From an uncultured Faecalibacterium sp. (GTDB taxonomy: Bacteria; Bacillota; Clostridia; Oscillospirales; Ruminococcaceae), in NCBI GenBank assembly GCA_934503275.1, contig CAKSVD010000001.1, positions 248,001 through 312,000 of the forward strand: DNA of 64,000 bases. The letters are read 5' to 3'. The translations under genes were made by a program, and so were the position numbers. The notes beneath the pieces were generated by a model, which searched no databases, was not told the DNA's origin, and was given only the letters and a program-made list of their open reading frames with translations. Below are positions 1-7,800 of the stretch, in pieces. How positions within the stretch are numbered: position 1 is the first letter of the stretch; the number at the start of each line of letters is the position of its first letter.

Positions 1-373
1 GCATAGAGTGTACAGTTAAAAAGGCTACCTCCCGCTGCAGCGGATGCCCATACAGATTGGCCTGCTCCATGGCGCGCTCCATGCTGATGACGATATCGCC
101 CAGCATCATGCAGCCGTTGTTCTCGTCGATATCATACTTGCCGTTCTCACCCAGAGGAAAGCTCAGCACATCAGTGGGCATGGGCTTGTTGCGGTACTGG
201 TTGTTCAGTTCGGCAATGGCAGCGTTGTCCACAAAGGTAACGCTGATCTCGGCGGGACGGTCGAAATGCTCATATTCCAGCACAGCGTTGCAGGCACGGC
301 GAATCAGGATACGGAGCCCAGAGGGCACCTTGACAGCTTTCTGGGAGTTGGTGATCAAAACTTTGTTGGACAT
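1..373 (-). CDS. ybeY: Endoribonuclease YbeY, C-terminus cut by window edge
   Basis: YbeY is a single-strand-specific zinc endoribonuclease needed for 16S rRNA 3'-end maturation and ribosome quality control. The visible 124 codons begin MSNKVLITNSQ and contain the family's N-terminal half, including the stretch NQYRNKPMPTDVLSFPL (about 56-72) and GDIVISMERA. The final residues VHSM are the start of the HxxxHxxxxxH zinc motif; its first His is inside the window and the rest lies beyond base 1. The start at 373 follows a GAAAGGAG ribosome site. It sits 23 bp after phoH, matching the common phoH-ybeY order, so the two are probably cotranscribed. Identification is confident; the gene is incomplete only because the window ends. 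Confidence 0.93.
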   Translation of the reverse strand, partial: MSNKVLITNSQKAVKVPSGLRILIRRACNAVLEYEHFDRPAEISVTFVDNAAIAELNNQYRNKPMPTDVLSFPLGENGKYDIDENNGCMMLGDIVISMERAMEQANLYGHPLQREVAFLTVHSM

Positions 374-396
374 ATCGGTCCACTCCTTTCAGGGAT

Positions 397-1383
397 TTAT
401 TTAAAATTCTTTTTGTTTTCCGCTTCGGCAGCCGGATGGGCGGCGCGCTCGTAGGCCTTTACGATCTCCTGTACCAGCCGGTGGCGCACAACGTCCTTAT
501 CAGTAAAGTAGCACTGCGCAATGCCGTTCACATCCTTCAGTACCTTCAGCGCGTCCACCAGACCGCTGCGGGTACTGCCCGGCAGATCGATCTGGGTCAC
601 ATCGCCGGTAACGACTACCTTAGAGCCCACACCCATACGGGTAAGGAACATTTTCATCTGCTCCGGGGTGGTGTTCTGTGCCTCGTCCAGAATGATAAAG
701 GAATCATCCAGTGTGCGCCCGCGCATATAAGCCAGCGGGGCAACCTCAATGATCTGTTTTTCCACCAGACGTTCGTAGGTCTCTGCGCCCAGCATATCAA
801 ACAGACCATCGTACAGCGGCCGCAGATAGGGGTCTACCTTCTGCTGCAGGTCACCGGGCAGAAAGCCAAGCTTTTCGCCCGCTTCCACCGCCGGGCGGGT
901 CAGGATGATGCGGGATACCTCCTTGGCCTTGAAGGCCTTCACCGCCATGGCAACGGCAAGGTAGGTCTTGCCGGTACCCGCCGGGCCAACACCGAAAGTA
1001 ATGGCATTGGAGCGGATGGCACTCAAGTACTCCTTCTGTCCCAGTGTTTTGGGGCGGATCGGGCGTCCCTTGACCGTGACGGTGACAAAATCCTCGGTCA
1101 ACTCCTTTACCCGCTTCTCTGCACCGTCGTGCGCCAGACTGATGCAGTAGTGCACGGTCTGATCCTCCAGCGGGGTGCGGTTCTCGATCAGAAGAAGCAT
1201 TCCCTCCACGGCGCGGTTCGCTGCGGCCACGTTGGCAGGCTCGCCGGAAATGCGCAGCTGTGTGCCGCGGCAGACAGCGGTAACAGAAAACTCTTTTTCC
1301 AATAAGCGAATATTTCGGTCACAGTTGCCAAAAACAGCCGCTGCGATCTCTACACTATCCAGTTCAATACACTTTTCCGCCAT
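397..1383 (-). CDS. phoH: PhoH-family ATPase (PhoH-like protein)
   Basis: A 328-residue cytoplasmic P-loop protein of the PhoH/YlaK family, usually linked to RNA metabolism alongside YbeY; its exact substrate is unsettled. An N-terminal KH-like segment spans about residues 13-65. The Walker A motif GPAGTGKT lies near 133-140 and a Walker B-like IILDEAQNT near 230. The start at 1383 (MAEKCIELDS) is preferred because GGGAGGA lies just upstream; the frame stays open further 5' but that extension has no ribosome site and overlaps the promoter zone. ybeY follows after 23 bp. A -10-like TACAAT at 1419-1424 (complement) could serve both genes; its -35 is poor. Confidence 0.92.
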   Translation of the reverse strand: MAEKCIELDSVEIAAAVFGNCDRNIRLLEKEFSVTAVCRGTQLRISGEPANVAAANRAVEGMLLLIENRTPLEDQTVHYCISLAHDGAEKRVKELTEDFVTVTVKGRPIRPKTLGQKEYLSAIRSNAITFGVGPAGTGKTYLAVAMAVKAFKAKEVSRIILTRPAVEAGEKLGFLPGDLQQKVDPYLRPLYDGLFDMLGAETYERLVEKQIIEVAPLAYMRGRTLDDSFIILDEAQNTTPEQMKMFLTRMGVGSKVVVTGDVTQIDLPGSTRSGLVDALKVLKDVNGIAQCYFTDKDVVRHRLVQEIVKAYERAAHPAAEAENKKNFK

Positions 1384-1542
1384 GGAGTTCCTCCCAAATT
1401 GCAGAATTTGATGACTATATTGTACCACCAAAATCTTCAGAAGAAAACTATGAAAAGTGCACAAAATATTTTCCTGTGTTCCATCGGTTTTTCCATACGA
1501 ACCGTAGTTTAAAGCTTTTGGGTGGCTTTTTTCTGAAAATGC

Positions 1543-1617
1543 TTGACAAAGTATATCGGGAGGCGATATACTTTTGATACGATATATCGGCTTACGATAT
1601 AAAGACTTCCGATATCG
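1543..1617 (+). promoter_or_regulatory. Promoter with repeated CGATAT operators for the PadR pair
   Basis: A strong sigma-A promoter, TTGACA (1543-1548)-N18-TATACT (1567-1572), carries a perfect inverted repeat GTATATCG-N5-CGATATAC at 1551-1571, between and over the -35 and -10. Further palindromes follow: CGATATATCG (1580-1589), a half-site CGATAT (1595-1600) and CGATATCG (1610-1617). PadR regulators typically bind such AT-rich dyads in their own promoters, so autorepression is inferred. Confidence 0.8.
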
Positions 1618-1635
1618 TTCATGGAGTATTTCAGC

Positions 1636-1953
1636 ATGGAAAACATTGCATTGACCGAATCGACCTATTATATCTTATTGTCTCTTTACCATCCGCAGCA
1701 CGGCTATGGTATCATGCAGCAGACGGAGCAGCTTTCCGGCGGCAGAGTCCATCTTGCCGCCGGGACACTGTATGGCGCCTTGACCTCTCTATGTGAGAAA
1801 GGCTGGATCCATCCCCTGCCCACTGAGAGCGGCAGCCGCAAAAAGGAATACCAGCTTACCGCAGAGGGCGTACAGGTCTTAAAGCACGAACTCGCTCGCT
1901 TGCAGCAGCTTGTGGCAAATGGTGAGAGTATCCTGAAGGAGGAAGCCTTATGA
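1636..1953 (+). CDS. PadR-family transcriptional regulator
   Basis: A 105-residue winged-helix repressor of the PadR type. The typical features are visible: 'STYYILLSLYHPQHGYGIMQ' near the N-terminus, a recognition-helix segment 'AAGTLYGALTSLCEKGWI', and the wing 'SGSRKKEYQLTAEG'. It lacks a long C-terminal effector domain, so it is a minimal PadR-s1-like protein. An in-frame ATG exists at 1621, but GGAG at 1623-1626 places the ribosome site for the ATG at 1636. Its stop overlaps the next start as ATGA, so the pair is translationally coupled. The promoter is full of CGATAT dyads, suggesting autoregulation. The inducing signal is unknown; related regulators respond to phenolics, antibiotics or envelope stress. 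Confidence 0.9.
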   Translation: MENIALTESTYYILLSLYHPQHGYGIMQQTEQLSGGRVHLAAGTLYGALTSLCEKGWIHPLPTESGSRKKEYQLTAEGVQVLKHELARLQQLVANGESILKEEAL

Positions 1954-2453
1954 AGGAAAAGAAGACCGTTTTCAAGCTTTTCTTTGTATGGGATTTTGAA
2001 AAAGAAGAGCGCTGGCTGAACGAGATGGCACAGGAGGGCTGGGTACTGGACAATACCGGGTTTTCCTTTTATACCTTTGTGCGCTGCGAACCGGGCGAGT
2101 ATATCATCCGCTTGGAGATGAACCCCAGCAGTGATTACCGTGCTTTTGTAAAGGAACTGGGTGCGGAATATATCGGCGGCTGCGTCAACTGGGTGTACTT
2201 CCGACGGAAAGCTGAACTTGGCAGCTTCGAACTGCTCTCGGATATCGACTCCCACCTGACGCATCTGAGCCGCATCGACCGTATGCTTTCCCTGATTTGC
2301 TTGGCAAACCTGATCCTTGGTATAACAAACTCTCTGAATCAGACTCGCTACGGTTGGCTGAACCTGTTGTGCGCAGCAATGCTCTCCTATGCGCTGGGGC
2401 GTATCCACGGCATGAAAACTGCGCTGGAAAAGGAACGCAGTTTGCACGAATGA
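1950..2453 (+). CDS. DUF2812 membrane protein paired with PadR
   Basis: A 167-residue protein with a soluble N-terminal DUF2812 domain (KLFFVWDFEKEERWLNEMAQ at about 9-28, 'GWVL', then a Tyr/Trp-rich core) followed by two short hydrophobic segments at roughly 112-126 and 135-150. DUF2812 proteins are very often encoded directly behind PadR regulators in Firmicutes, and here the genes overlap by ATGA, so coexpression is near certain. The partnership suggests a membrane sensor or anti-regulator, or simply the regulated target; no enzyme motif is visible. Function is unassigned. Confidence 0.85.
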   Translation: MKEKKTVFKLFFVWDFEKEERWLNEMAQEGWVLDNTGFSFYTFVRCEPGEYIIRLEMNPSSDYRAFVKELGAEYIGGCVNWVYFRRKAELGSFELLSDIDSHLTHLSRIDRMLSLICLANLILGITNSLNQTRYGWLNLLCAAMLSYALGRIHGMKTALEKERSLHE

Positions 2454-2613
2454 TTTGTCAATCCCTTCTTCGCCACAACCGCAGAGAAAAAAGCGGCGTA
2501 TCTTTGGATAAAAAGGCAATGGCAAACCTTTCTCCATCGTGATACAATAACAAGCGTTGTGTGCCGCCGCCCGGCGGCCGTTTGGACTGCTTGAAAACAA
2601 AGGAGAAGGAACC

Positions 2614-2808
2614 ATGGAACAGCTTTTTCTGATGCCCGGTGAAGAACGATACGAGCGCTTCAAGGATGGCAACGGTATTCCTAAGGTGCACTACTCCTAT
2701 TGCTCCATGCGCGGTGCCTTCTTCGACTGCGAGAGCCGCAGCTTAGAGGAAGCCCAGCGCCTGTGCGAAAACTGGCTTGTGGGGCAGGATCGCTGCTACC
2801 GCAACTAA
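2614..2808 (+). CDS. Small hypothetical protein (64 aa)
   Basis: Not recognised. The reading frame MEQLFLMPGEERYERF... has a good ribosome site (AAGGAGAAGG) at proper distance from 2614 and ends just before a strong terminator, so it is probably a real gene. The product is acidic and soluble, with 'GNGIPKVHYSYC' and a helix 'SLEEAQRLCENWL'; no signal peptide or membrane segment is seen. The upstream spacer (2454-2613) contains a -10-like TACAAT (2543-2548) with a poor -35, so it may have its own promoter or be read through from the PadR operon. Confidence 0.6.
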   Translation: MEQLFLMPGEERYERFKDGNGIPKVHYSYCSMRGAFFDCESRSLEEAQRLCENWLVGQDRCYRN

Positions 2809-2822
2809 CATAGAGCCATAAA

Positions 2823-2880
2823 CCCCCTGCCGCATTTGCAACCATTTTGCAAAACGGCAGGGGGTATTTTTATATAGGCG
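2823..2880. terminator. Bidirectional rho-independent terminator
   Basis: CCCCCTGCCG (2823-2832) pairs perfectly with CGGCAGGGGG (2865-2874), followed on the plus strand by TATTTTTATAT. On the minus strand the stem is followed by a shorter TTTA run. It sits between convergent genes and should end the small plus-strand gene and the long leftward selenium/molybdenum operon. Confidence 0.85.
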
Positions 2881-3696
2881 TTACTGCCACACCTGCGCAC
2901 AGACAAGTTCCAATACACTACCGGCGATGCAACGGGATTTATCCGAGATCAGGAAGCAGTTGGAAAGTTCTTCCCGCCGGGGGTCGATATCCGCGATCTT
3001 AAAGCCCGGCGTGACCGGATAGCCGCTGCGCAGCAATCCGCGCAGAATGCCGGGAATCTGTGTTGTAACTGGAAGCTCTGCGCCCTCCGGGGTGCGGATG
3101 GTGGCAATGGTCTCACCCTTCTCTACTAAATCGCCGATTTTACGCACATTCATAAAAACACCGGCGGCCTGTGCATGGATCACCCGCTCTGCACCGTACC
3201 CGCCAATGACACCGGGAATGCCTGTATTGGGGATAGCGCTCCCCTCCCGGATGATTCGGCCAAGCCGGTGGCCGCGCTTGGTCTCCACTACGGCGTCCAC
3301 GTCCTTCCCGGCAACAAAGCCAGGGCCGAGGGCAATAGTCAGCGGTGCCATATCCCGGCGGGTGCCAAGGTTGCGCTTGGCCAGAATGGCATCCACTACG
3401 ACCTCCGGCTTTGCCCGGGCAATACAGGCTCCCTCCGGGTCAACGAGCACCGGAACAGCGCCCTGCGCCCAGACGGACTGCGCCTGCTCTAATGTTTCAA
3501 TGCGGACAGCGCGCAGACCCTCAACAGTTGTTTCGCCTTCATACACTGCTTCACACAGAGCCACCTGACGGCGGATGGCCGCGGGGTGTGTCGTTTCCAA
3601 TACCAGCACTCGCAGCCCGGCGCTCCACAACCGGTGGATGGTGCCAGTGGCAAGGTCTCCGCCGCCGCGCACGATGATCAAGGCATCCTTTTTCAT
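2881..3696 (-). CDS. yqeB: Selenium-dependent molybdenum hydroxylase accessory protein YqeB (EF2563 family)
   Basis: A 271-residue protein of the EF2563/YqeB family, which co-occurs with selD and XdhC-type genes in organisms that use a labile selenium cofactor in molybdenum hydroxylases. The N-terminus has a nucleotide-binding-like glycine turn RGGGDLATG (about 10-18); a conserved central block reads GPGFVAGKDVDAVVETKRGH, and a biotinyl-like tail region 'GDLVEKGETIATI' is seen. The start at 3696 overlaps the xdhC stop as ATGA and is preceded by GGGGAGA; an upstream in-frame start would invade xdhC further. It is the last gene of the leftward operon. Its biochemical role is unknown; a role in Se or Mo cofactor handling is inferred from family and context. 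Confidence 0.88.
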   Translation of the reverse strand: MKKDALIIVRGGGDLATGTIHRLWSAGLRVLVLETTHPAAIRRQVALCEAVYEGETTVEGLRAVRIETLEQAQSVWAQGAVPVLVDPEGACIARAKPEVVVDAILAKRNLGTRRDMAPLTIALGPGFVAGKDVDAVVETKRGHRLGRIIREGSAIPNTGIPGVIGGYGAERVIHAQAAGVFMNVRKIGDLVEKGETIATIRTPEGAELPVTTQIPGILRGLLRSGYPVTPGFKIADIDPRREELSNCFLISDKSRCIAGSVLELVCAQVWQ

Positions 3697-4748
3697 TTCG
3701 TTTTCTCCCCGGGACAAAGTGTCTGCAACAGCACCTCCATAGAGCCGCCGCAGGCAGCAATGGCCGCGTCCTCGTTTTTGCCGTCAGCCGAAAGCTGTAG
3801 GCATTGCAGGGTGCGGGCAGCCTGTGCCAACAGCTTCTGAGCAGCCTGTACCGTGTAATACTCCATAATGCCGCCGCCCACACTGCCAACTGTGCTGCCA
3901 TCGGGCAGAATGAGCATTTTTGCGCCCACATCCCGCGGGGTGGAGCCGTGCCGCGCAATAATAGTAGCCAGTACCGCCGGGGTATGGGCTTTTTCTGCCT
4001 GCACCATCGCATCCAGTAATGCGATGAGATAGCCCTCGGTCTGAGGACGGGCATTTTTGACCTGCACGATCTGCGCCAGAATGGAAAGCGCGATCTCCTC
4101 AGCGGTCTGCGCGCCGATGGCAAGGCCGATGGGTGCGCAGAGCGCATCGATCCGCTGACTATCCAACCCGACCTCCAACAGCTGCCGGCGCACCAATGCG
4201 GCACGGCCACGGCTGCCCATCATGCCCACATAGGCCGCAGGCTTTTGCAGGATCTGGGTAAGGCAATCCAAATCAAAGGCGTGGGAGCGGGTCAACACTG
4301 CAAAGTAGGTCTCTGCCCCGCCGGGCACATCCTGAAGCGCCTGTGCAAAGGAGGCGCAAAGCACGGTATCCGCTCCGGCGGCGCGCAGCTGATGGGCAAA
4401 TTCCTCCCGGTCATCTATGGCAAGCACAGGTAGATCAAGAAGCTTTGCCTGTTTTACAACGGCAGCAGCCACATGACCGCCGCCGCAGACTACCAGCTGC
4501 GGCACTGCACCAAAGCGCTCGGCAAATACTCGCTGCCCATCCAGCGTAAGAAAGCCCGTGGCGGTGCAGGCCTGCAGAGTGGCAAGCTGACGCTGCAAAA
4601 GCCCGGCGCTCTGGGTCTGCCACAAGGCGTCTCCGTCCCGTAACAGCAACTGACTGCCTGCCTCTGCGCCTTCCAGCACAGTAGCCAGCGTATAGCTGCC
4701 GGTTTGGTTTGTGCCTTGCAGAACATCTGCAAGCGTTTGTCTGTTCAT
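3693..4748 (-). CDS. XdhC-family Mo hydroxylase maturation factor with an extra C-terminal CoxI domain
   Basis: XdhC proteins bind sulfurated molybdenum cofactor and deliver it to apo-hydroxylases. This 351-residue protein has a weak, degenerate CoxI-like N-terminus (1-85), then the Rossmann XdhC_C domain: LVVCGGGHVA (85-94), YVGMMGSRGRA (173-183) and APIGLAIGAQTAEEIA (205-220). After that comes a well-conserved CoxI domain at the C-terminus: ARHGSTPRDVGAKM (265-278), TVGSVGGGIMEYY and ACGGSMEVLL (332-341). In the textbook arrangement the STPR/GG domain is at the N-terminus, so this one looks duplicated with decay of the first copy, or permuted. It overlaps yqeB by ATGA and lies 19 bp after the DUF3343 gene. 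Confidence 0.88.
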   Translation of the reverse strand: MNRQTLADVLQGTNQTGSYTLATVLEGAEAGSQLLLRDGDALWQTQSAGLLQRQLATLQACTATGFLTLDGQRVFAERFGAVPQLVVCGGGHVAAAVVKQAKLLDLPVLAIDDREEFAHQLRAAGADTVLCASFAQALQDVPGGAETYFAVLTRSHAFDLDCLTQILQKPAAYVGMMGSRGRAALVRRQLLEVGLDSQRIDALCAPIGLAIGAQTAEEIALSILAQIVQVKNARPQTEGYLIALLDAMVQAEKAHTPAVLATIIARHGSTPRDVGAKMLILPDGSTVGSVGGGIMEYYTVQAAQKLLAQAARTLQCLQLSADGKNEDAAIAACGGSMEVLLQTLCPGEKTK

Positions 4749-4767
4749 TAGTGTCTCTCTCCCTCTG

Positions 4768-4998
4768 TTATTGCTCCACAGGCGTTACCTTATCAAATTG
4801 TGTTTGATCCAGTGCTGCCTGCCAACTCTGCCAATCTTCCGGCAGCATACGCCATGCAAGCCCGCATCCCGCCGAGATCTCCCGCGGCAGCGGAATCAGC
4901 CGCCCGGGTACCTGCCGAGCATTGCATTGCTTTTCCCACTCCATCGCCTCTAAGGTGGTGCGGAAGGAAAGCACGATATAGCTTCGTTTTATTCGCAT
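4768..4998 (-). CDS. DUF3343 small protein, putative Se/S carrier
   Basis: A 76-residue protein matching the DUF3343 family, seen next to selenium-metabolism genes in many Firmicutes. It starts MRIKRSYIVLSF, with the ATG at 4998 set 6 bases after GGGAG, and carries 'ISAGCGLAWRM' (41-51), in which the single conserved Cys could hold sulfur or selenium. No membrane segment is present. It overlaps the upstream desulfurase gene by 10 bp, so it is clearly in the operon. A role in accepting Se from the desulfurase or YedF is inference; no reaction has been shown by the sequence itself. Confidence 0.82.
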   Translation of the reverse strand: MRIKRSYIVLSFRTTLEAMEWEKQCNARQVPGRLIPLPREISAGCGLAWRMLPEDWQSWQAALDQTQFDKVTPVEQ

Positions 4999-6137
4999 AA
5001 AAACTCCCGGGCAAGTGCGCAAACTGCCTGCGCCGCCTGCTGCACCTCCTGCTCCGTATTGAAATGAGAAAAGCTGAACCGTACCACGCCCTGCTCGGCC
5101 GTGCCAAGGGCCTTGTGCATCAGCGGAGCACAATGTGCCCCGGCACGCACGCAGATGCCGTAGTCCTCCCACAAGATATCTGCCACCCGGGCAGAATCCT
5201 CCTGCCCGATGTTCAGCGCCACAATGGGCGCACGGGGCTGCATGGTCATATCACCGTATACTGTTACGCCCGGTGCAGTACGCACCTGCTCGTAAAACAG
5301 GCGGGCAAGGGCGTTTTCCCGGTCAGCAAGGCTTTCTACGCCCTGCTCCAGCAGCCAGCGCACCCCGGCGCACAGACCGGCAAGGCCGTGCACGTTCAGT
5401 GTGCCGGCCTCCAGTGCAGTGGGCATCTGCAAGGGGTGTGCTTCGTCAAAGCTGTGCACACCGCTGCCACCCACAAGGAGCGGCTCAACGCGCAGGCCAG
5501 GGCGCACATAAGCGCCGCCGGTGCCCTGCGGCCCCAAAAGAGCCTTGTGGCCGGTAAAGCAGAGGGCATCTATGCCCAGCCGCTGTACATCAGTGAACTG
5601 CGCACCGGCAGTCTGGGCTGCATCCACGATGAACAGCAGACCGTGCCGGTGGGCGAAGTCCGCTGCGCGGGTAAGGTCAGTACCGTTGCCGGTCACATTG
5701 GAAGCCCCTGTCACCACCAATGCCCGGGTCGTGGGACGCAGCAGCACATCCCACTGGTCATAACACAGCCGTGCAGCAGTATCCACTCCGGTAAAGGAGA
5801 CCTCTACTCCCTGCGCCAGCAGCCGATATAGCGGGCGTAGAACAGAGTTATGCTCGCATACCGTTGTGATGACATGGTCGCCCGGATGCAGCACGCTGTT
5901 CAGTACCGTGTTCAGTGCCATGGTTGCATTGGCGGCAAAAGCAATACAGGAGGGGTCTGGCGCATGGAAAAGTTCTGCCAGCGCCAGACGGGTATCCAGC
6001 ACGATCCGTGCGGCGTGAAGGGTGGGTTCGTGTGCGCCGCGCCCGGGATTGCCAGCCGTATGCAGTGCCTCCAGAATAGCCTGCTCCACCTGCGGCGGTT
6101 TATGCAGGGTGGTAGCTGCGTTATCCAGATAGATCAC
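4989..6137 (-). CDS. EF2568-type cysteine desulfurase-like aminotransferase class V
   Basis: A 382-residue PLP enzyme of the cysteine desulfurase/selenocysteine lyase fold, of the subtype (TIGR01977, EF2568) that travels with selenium genes. It opens MIYLDNAATT, has the PLP-contacting Asp in FIVDAAQTAG (169-178), the Schiff-base Lys in FTGHKALLG (K198), and the mobile Cys in VRAGAHCAPL near the C-terminus. The chosen start is a GTG at 6137 whose GTGA overlaps the yedF stop; the longer open frame upstream has no family similarity. It probably supplies persulfide or selenide for Mo-cofactor sulfuration or selenation. Which element it delivers cannot be read from sequence. Confidence 0.9.
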   Translation of the reverse strand: MIYLDNAATTLHKPPQVEQAILEALHTAGNPGRGAHEPTLHAARIVLDTRLALAELFHAPDPSCIAFAANATMALNTVLNSVLHPGDHVITTVCEHNSVLRPLYRLLAQGVEVSFTGVDTAARLCYDQWDVLLRPTTRALVVTGASNVTGNGTDLTRAADFAHRHGLLFIVDAAQTAGAQFTDVQRLGIDALCFTGHKALLGPQGTGGAYVRPGLRVEPLLVGGSGVHSFDEAHPLQMPTALEAGTLNVHGLAGLCAGVRWLLEQGVESLADRENALARLFYEQVRTAPGVTVYGDMTMQPRAPIVALNIGQEDSARVADILWEDYGICVRAGAHCAPLMHKALGTAEQGVVRFSFSHFNTEQEVQQAAQAVCALAREFLCE

Positions 6138-6748
6138 GGCTTTACCACGTTCCCGGCCTGCGTCAGCTTTTCGGCAATGGTGTACATATTGGTCACGCTG
6201 CCCACCGCCAGCTTCTCGGTAAGACCGTAAAAGTTCAGGCAGGTGCCGCAAGTCAGGATCTCCACACCCTGTGCTTCCAGCGCCTTGAGATCCTCCAGCA
6301 TGGCAGAGCCTTCACAGGTCAGCGCCGCGCCGCCATTATAGAATAGAATAGTCTTGGGCAGCTTATCCTGCTGGGTCAGCGCAAACACAAAAGCCTTGAG
6401 CAGGGTCTTGCCCAGTTCCTCGCTACCTTCGCCCATAACGGCAGCGGAAATAGCCACCACCGTATCGGTGCGGGCATCCGGTGCGCAGACGGGGGCTTGC
6501 TCTGCCGGGGCTTCCACCGCTTCTCCCAGCGTGAACAGCACACGGTATTTGCGCTCTTCCAACTTTTCCGCGCTATACTGATAGCCCTTTTGCTGTGCCA
6601 TCTTGGTCAGATTCTGCACGGCGATCTCGTTGTCCACCAGTACCTCCACCTGTCCCGCGCCCTGCAGCTCGGAAATCGCCTTTTTCGCCTTAACGACCGG
6701 CAGCGGGCAGGCATCGCCCAGTGCATCTACTTTGATAAGTTCAGCCAT
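6134..6748 (-). CDS. yedF: YedF, sulfurtransferase-like selenium metabolism protein
   Basis: A 204-residue two-domain protein (TIGR03527 type). The N-terminal TusA-like domain has the CPLP motif at Cys14 (LGDACPLPVVKAKKAI). The C-terminal DsrE-like domain includes ILFYNGGAALTCEG and ILTCGTCLNFYGL, which holds a pair of cysteines. TusA proteins carry persulfides, and the YedF fusion occurs with selD, so a Se/S relay role is inferred. The start at 6748 is set by GAGGAG 8 bases upstream. It follows selD after 14 bp and its stop overlaps the desulfurase GTG start. Confidence 0.92.
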   Translation of the reverse strand: MAELIKVDALGDACPLPVVKAKKAISELQGAGQVEVLVDNEIAVQNLTKMAQQKGYQYSAEKLEERKYRVLFTLGEAVEAPAEQAPVCAPDARTDTVVAISAAVMGEGSEELGKTLLKAFVFALTQQDKLPKTILFYNGGAALTCEGSAMLEDLKALEAQGVEILTCGTCLNFYGLTEKLAVGSVTNMYTIAEKLTQAGNVVKP

Positions 6749-6762
6749 GATGATTGCTCCTC

Positions 6763-7800
6763 TCATTTGTCTGTTACAGTGATCTCGATTTTCTGCTTGG
6801 GCAGGATCTCTCCCACGATGTTTGCCGGCAGACCTGCGGTGCGCAGCTCCTGCTCCAGAGCCTTTGCATCCGCCGGGTCTACCGCCAGCAGCAGCCCGCC
6901 GGAGGTCTGCGGGTCGAACAAAACCTCCTCCATAGCAAAGCTTACGTTTTCAAACCGGACGAACGGTCCGGTATGGTTGCGGTTACGCTGCCCGGCGGCA
7001 GTATACAAAAATGCATCTGCCGCTTTTTCTGCGCCCGGCAGCACCGGCACGGCATTTGCATGGATGATGCAGGAAAGCTTGCCGCCCATCATCTCGTGCA
7101 GATGGCCGAGAAAGCTGAAGCCGGTCACATCCGTAGCGGCGTGGACGCGGTACTTGCGGCTGATTTCTGCCGCCGTTTTGTTCAGAGTGGTCATGGAACG
7201 GATGGCGGCTTTCATCTCCTCTGGGGCGGCTTCGCCCACGCGGTTTGCCGTACACAGCAGCCCCACACCCAAAGCCTTGGTCAATACCAGCTTATCGCCG
7301 GGCATACCGGTGTCGTTGGTGTACATCCGGTGCGGGTCTACAAGGCCGGTCACGGAAAGACCGTATTTCACTCCGCTGTCCGCGATGGAATGCCCGCCTG
7401 CAAGGCTGCCGCCGGCTTCTGCCACCTTTTCAGCGCCGCCGCGCAAAATCTCGCCCAGTATGTTCAGATCCATATCCTCTGGGAAACAGACCAGATTCAG
7501 CGCGGTCTTTACCTCGCCGCCCATAGCGTAGACATCGCTCAGGGCGTTTGTGGCAGCGATCTGCCCAAAGGTGTATGGGTCATCCACCATCGGCGGGAAA
7601 AAGTCTACGGTCTGCACCAGCGCAATGTCATCCGTAATGCGGTAAACTGCGGCGTCATCCCGGCTGTCGTAGCCGACCAGAAGATCCGGGTCTTTTTCGC
7701 CCCGGGGCAGCTTTTCAAGAATACGGCTCAGCACCCCGGCACCCAGCTTTGCGGTGCAGCCGCCCCCGGTACAGAATACGATCTTATCTTCCTTGCTCAT
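6763..7800 (-). CDS. selD: Selenide, water dikinase (selenophosphate synthase)
   Basis: SelD makes selenophosphate from selenide and ATP, the activated Se donor for selenocysteine, selenouridine and the labile Se cofactor. This 345-residue protein has the N-terminal active-site element GGGCTAKLG with Cys15 and Lys18, so the redox position is Cys and not Sec, then DDAAVYRI, the AIR-synthase core '[11 protein letters not shown]' and the C-terminal '[13 protein letters not shown]'. The start at 7800 has an AGAGGAAG ribosome site and overlaps yqeC by ATGA. No selA or selB is present in this window, so the local purpose is most likely the Mo hydroxylase. Confidence 0.96.
   Translation of the reverse strand: MSKEDKIVFCTGGGCTAKLGAGVLSRILEKLPRGEKDPDLLVGYDSRDDAAVYRITDDIALVQTVDFFPPMVDDPYTFGQIAATNALSDVYAMGGEVKTALNLVCFPEDMDLNILGEILRGGAEKVAEAGGSLAGGHSIADSGVKYGLSVTGLVDPHRMYTNDTGMPGDKLVLTKALGVGLLCTANRVGEAAPEEMKAAIRSMTTLNKTAAEISRKYRVHAATDVTGFSFLGHLHEMMGGKLSCIIHANAVPVLPGAEKAADAFLYTAAGQRNRNHTGPFVRFENVSFAMEEVLFDPQTSGGLLLAVDPADAKALEQELRTAGLPANIVGEILPKQKIEITVTDK

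Noticed and set aside
1704..2672. 322-codon minus-strand frame opposite the PadR operon
   Set aside because: Shadow of PadR and DUF2812; no recognised features.
6763..7800. Sec-containing SelD
   Set aside because: The redox position is an ordinary Cys (GGGCTAK); no in-frame UGA occurs.
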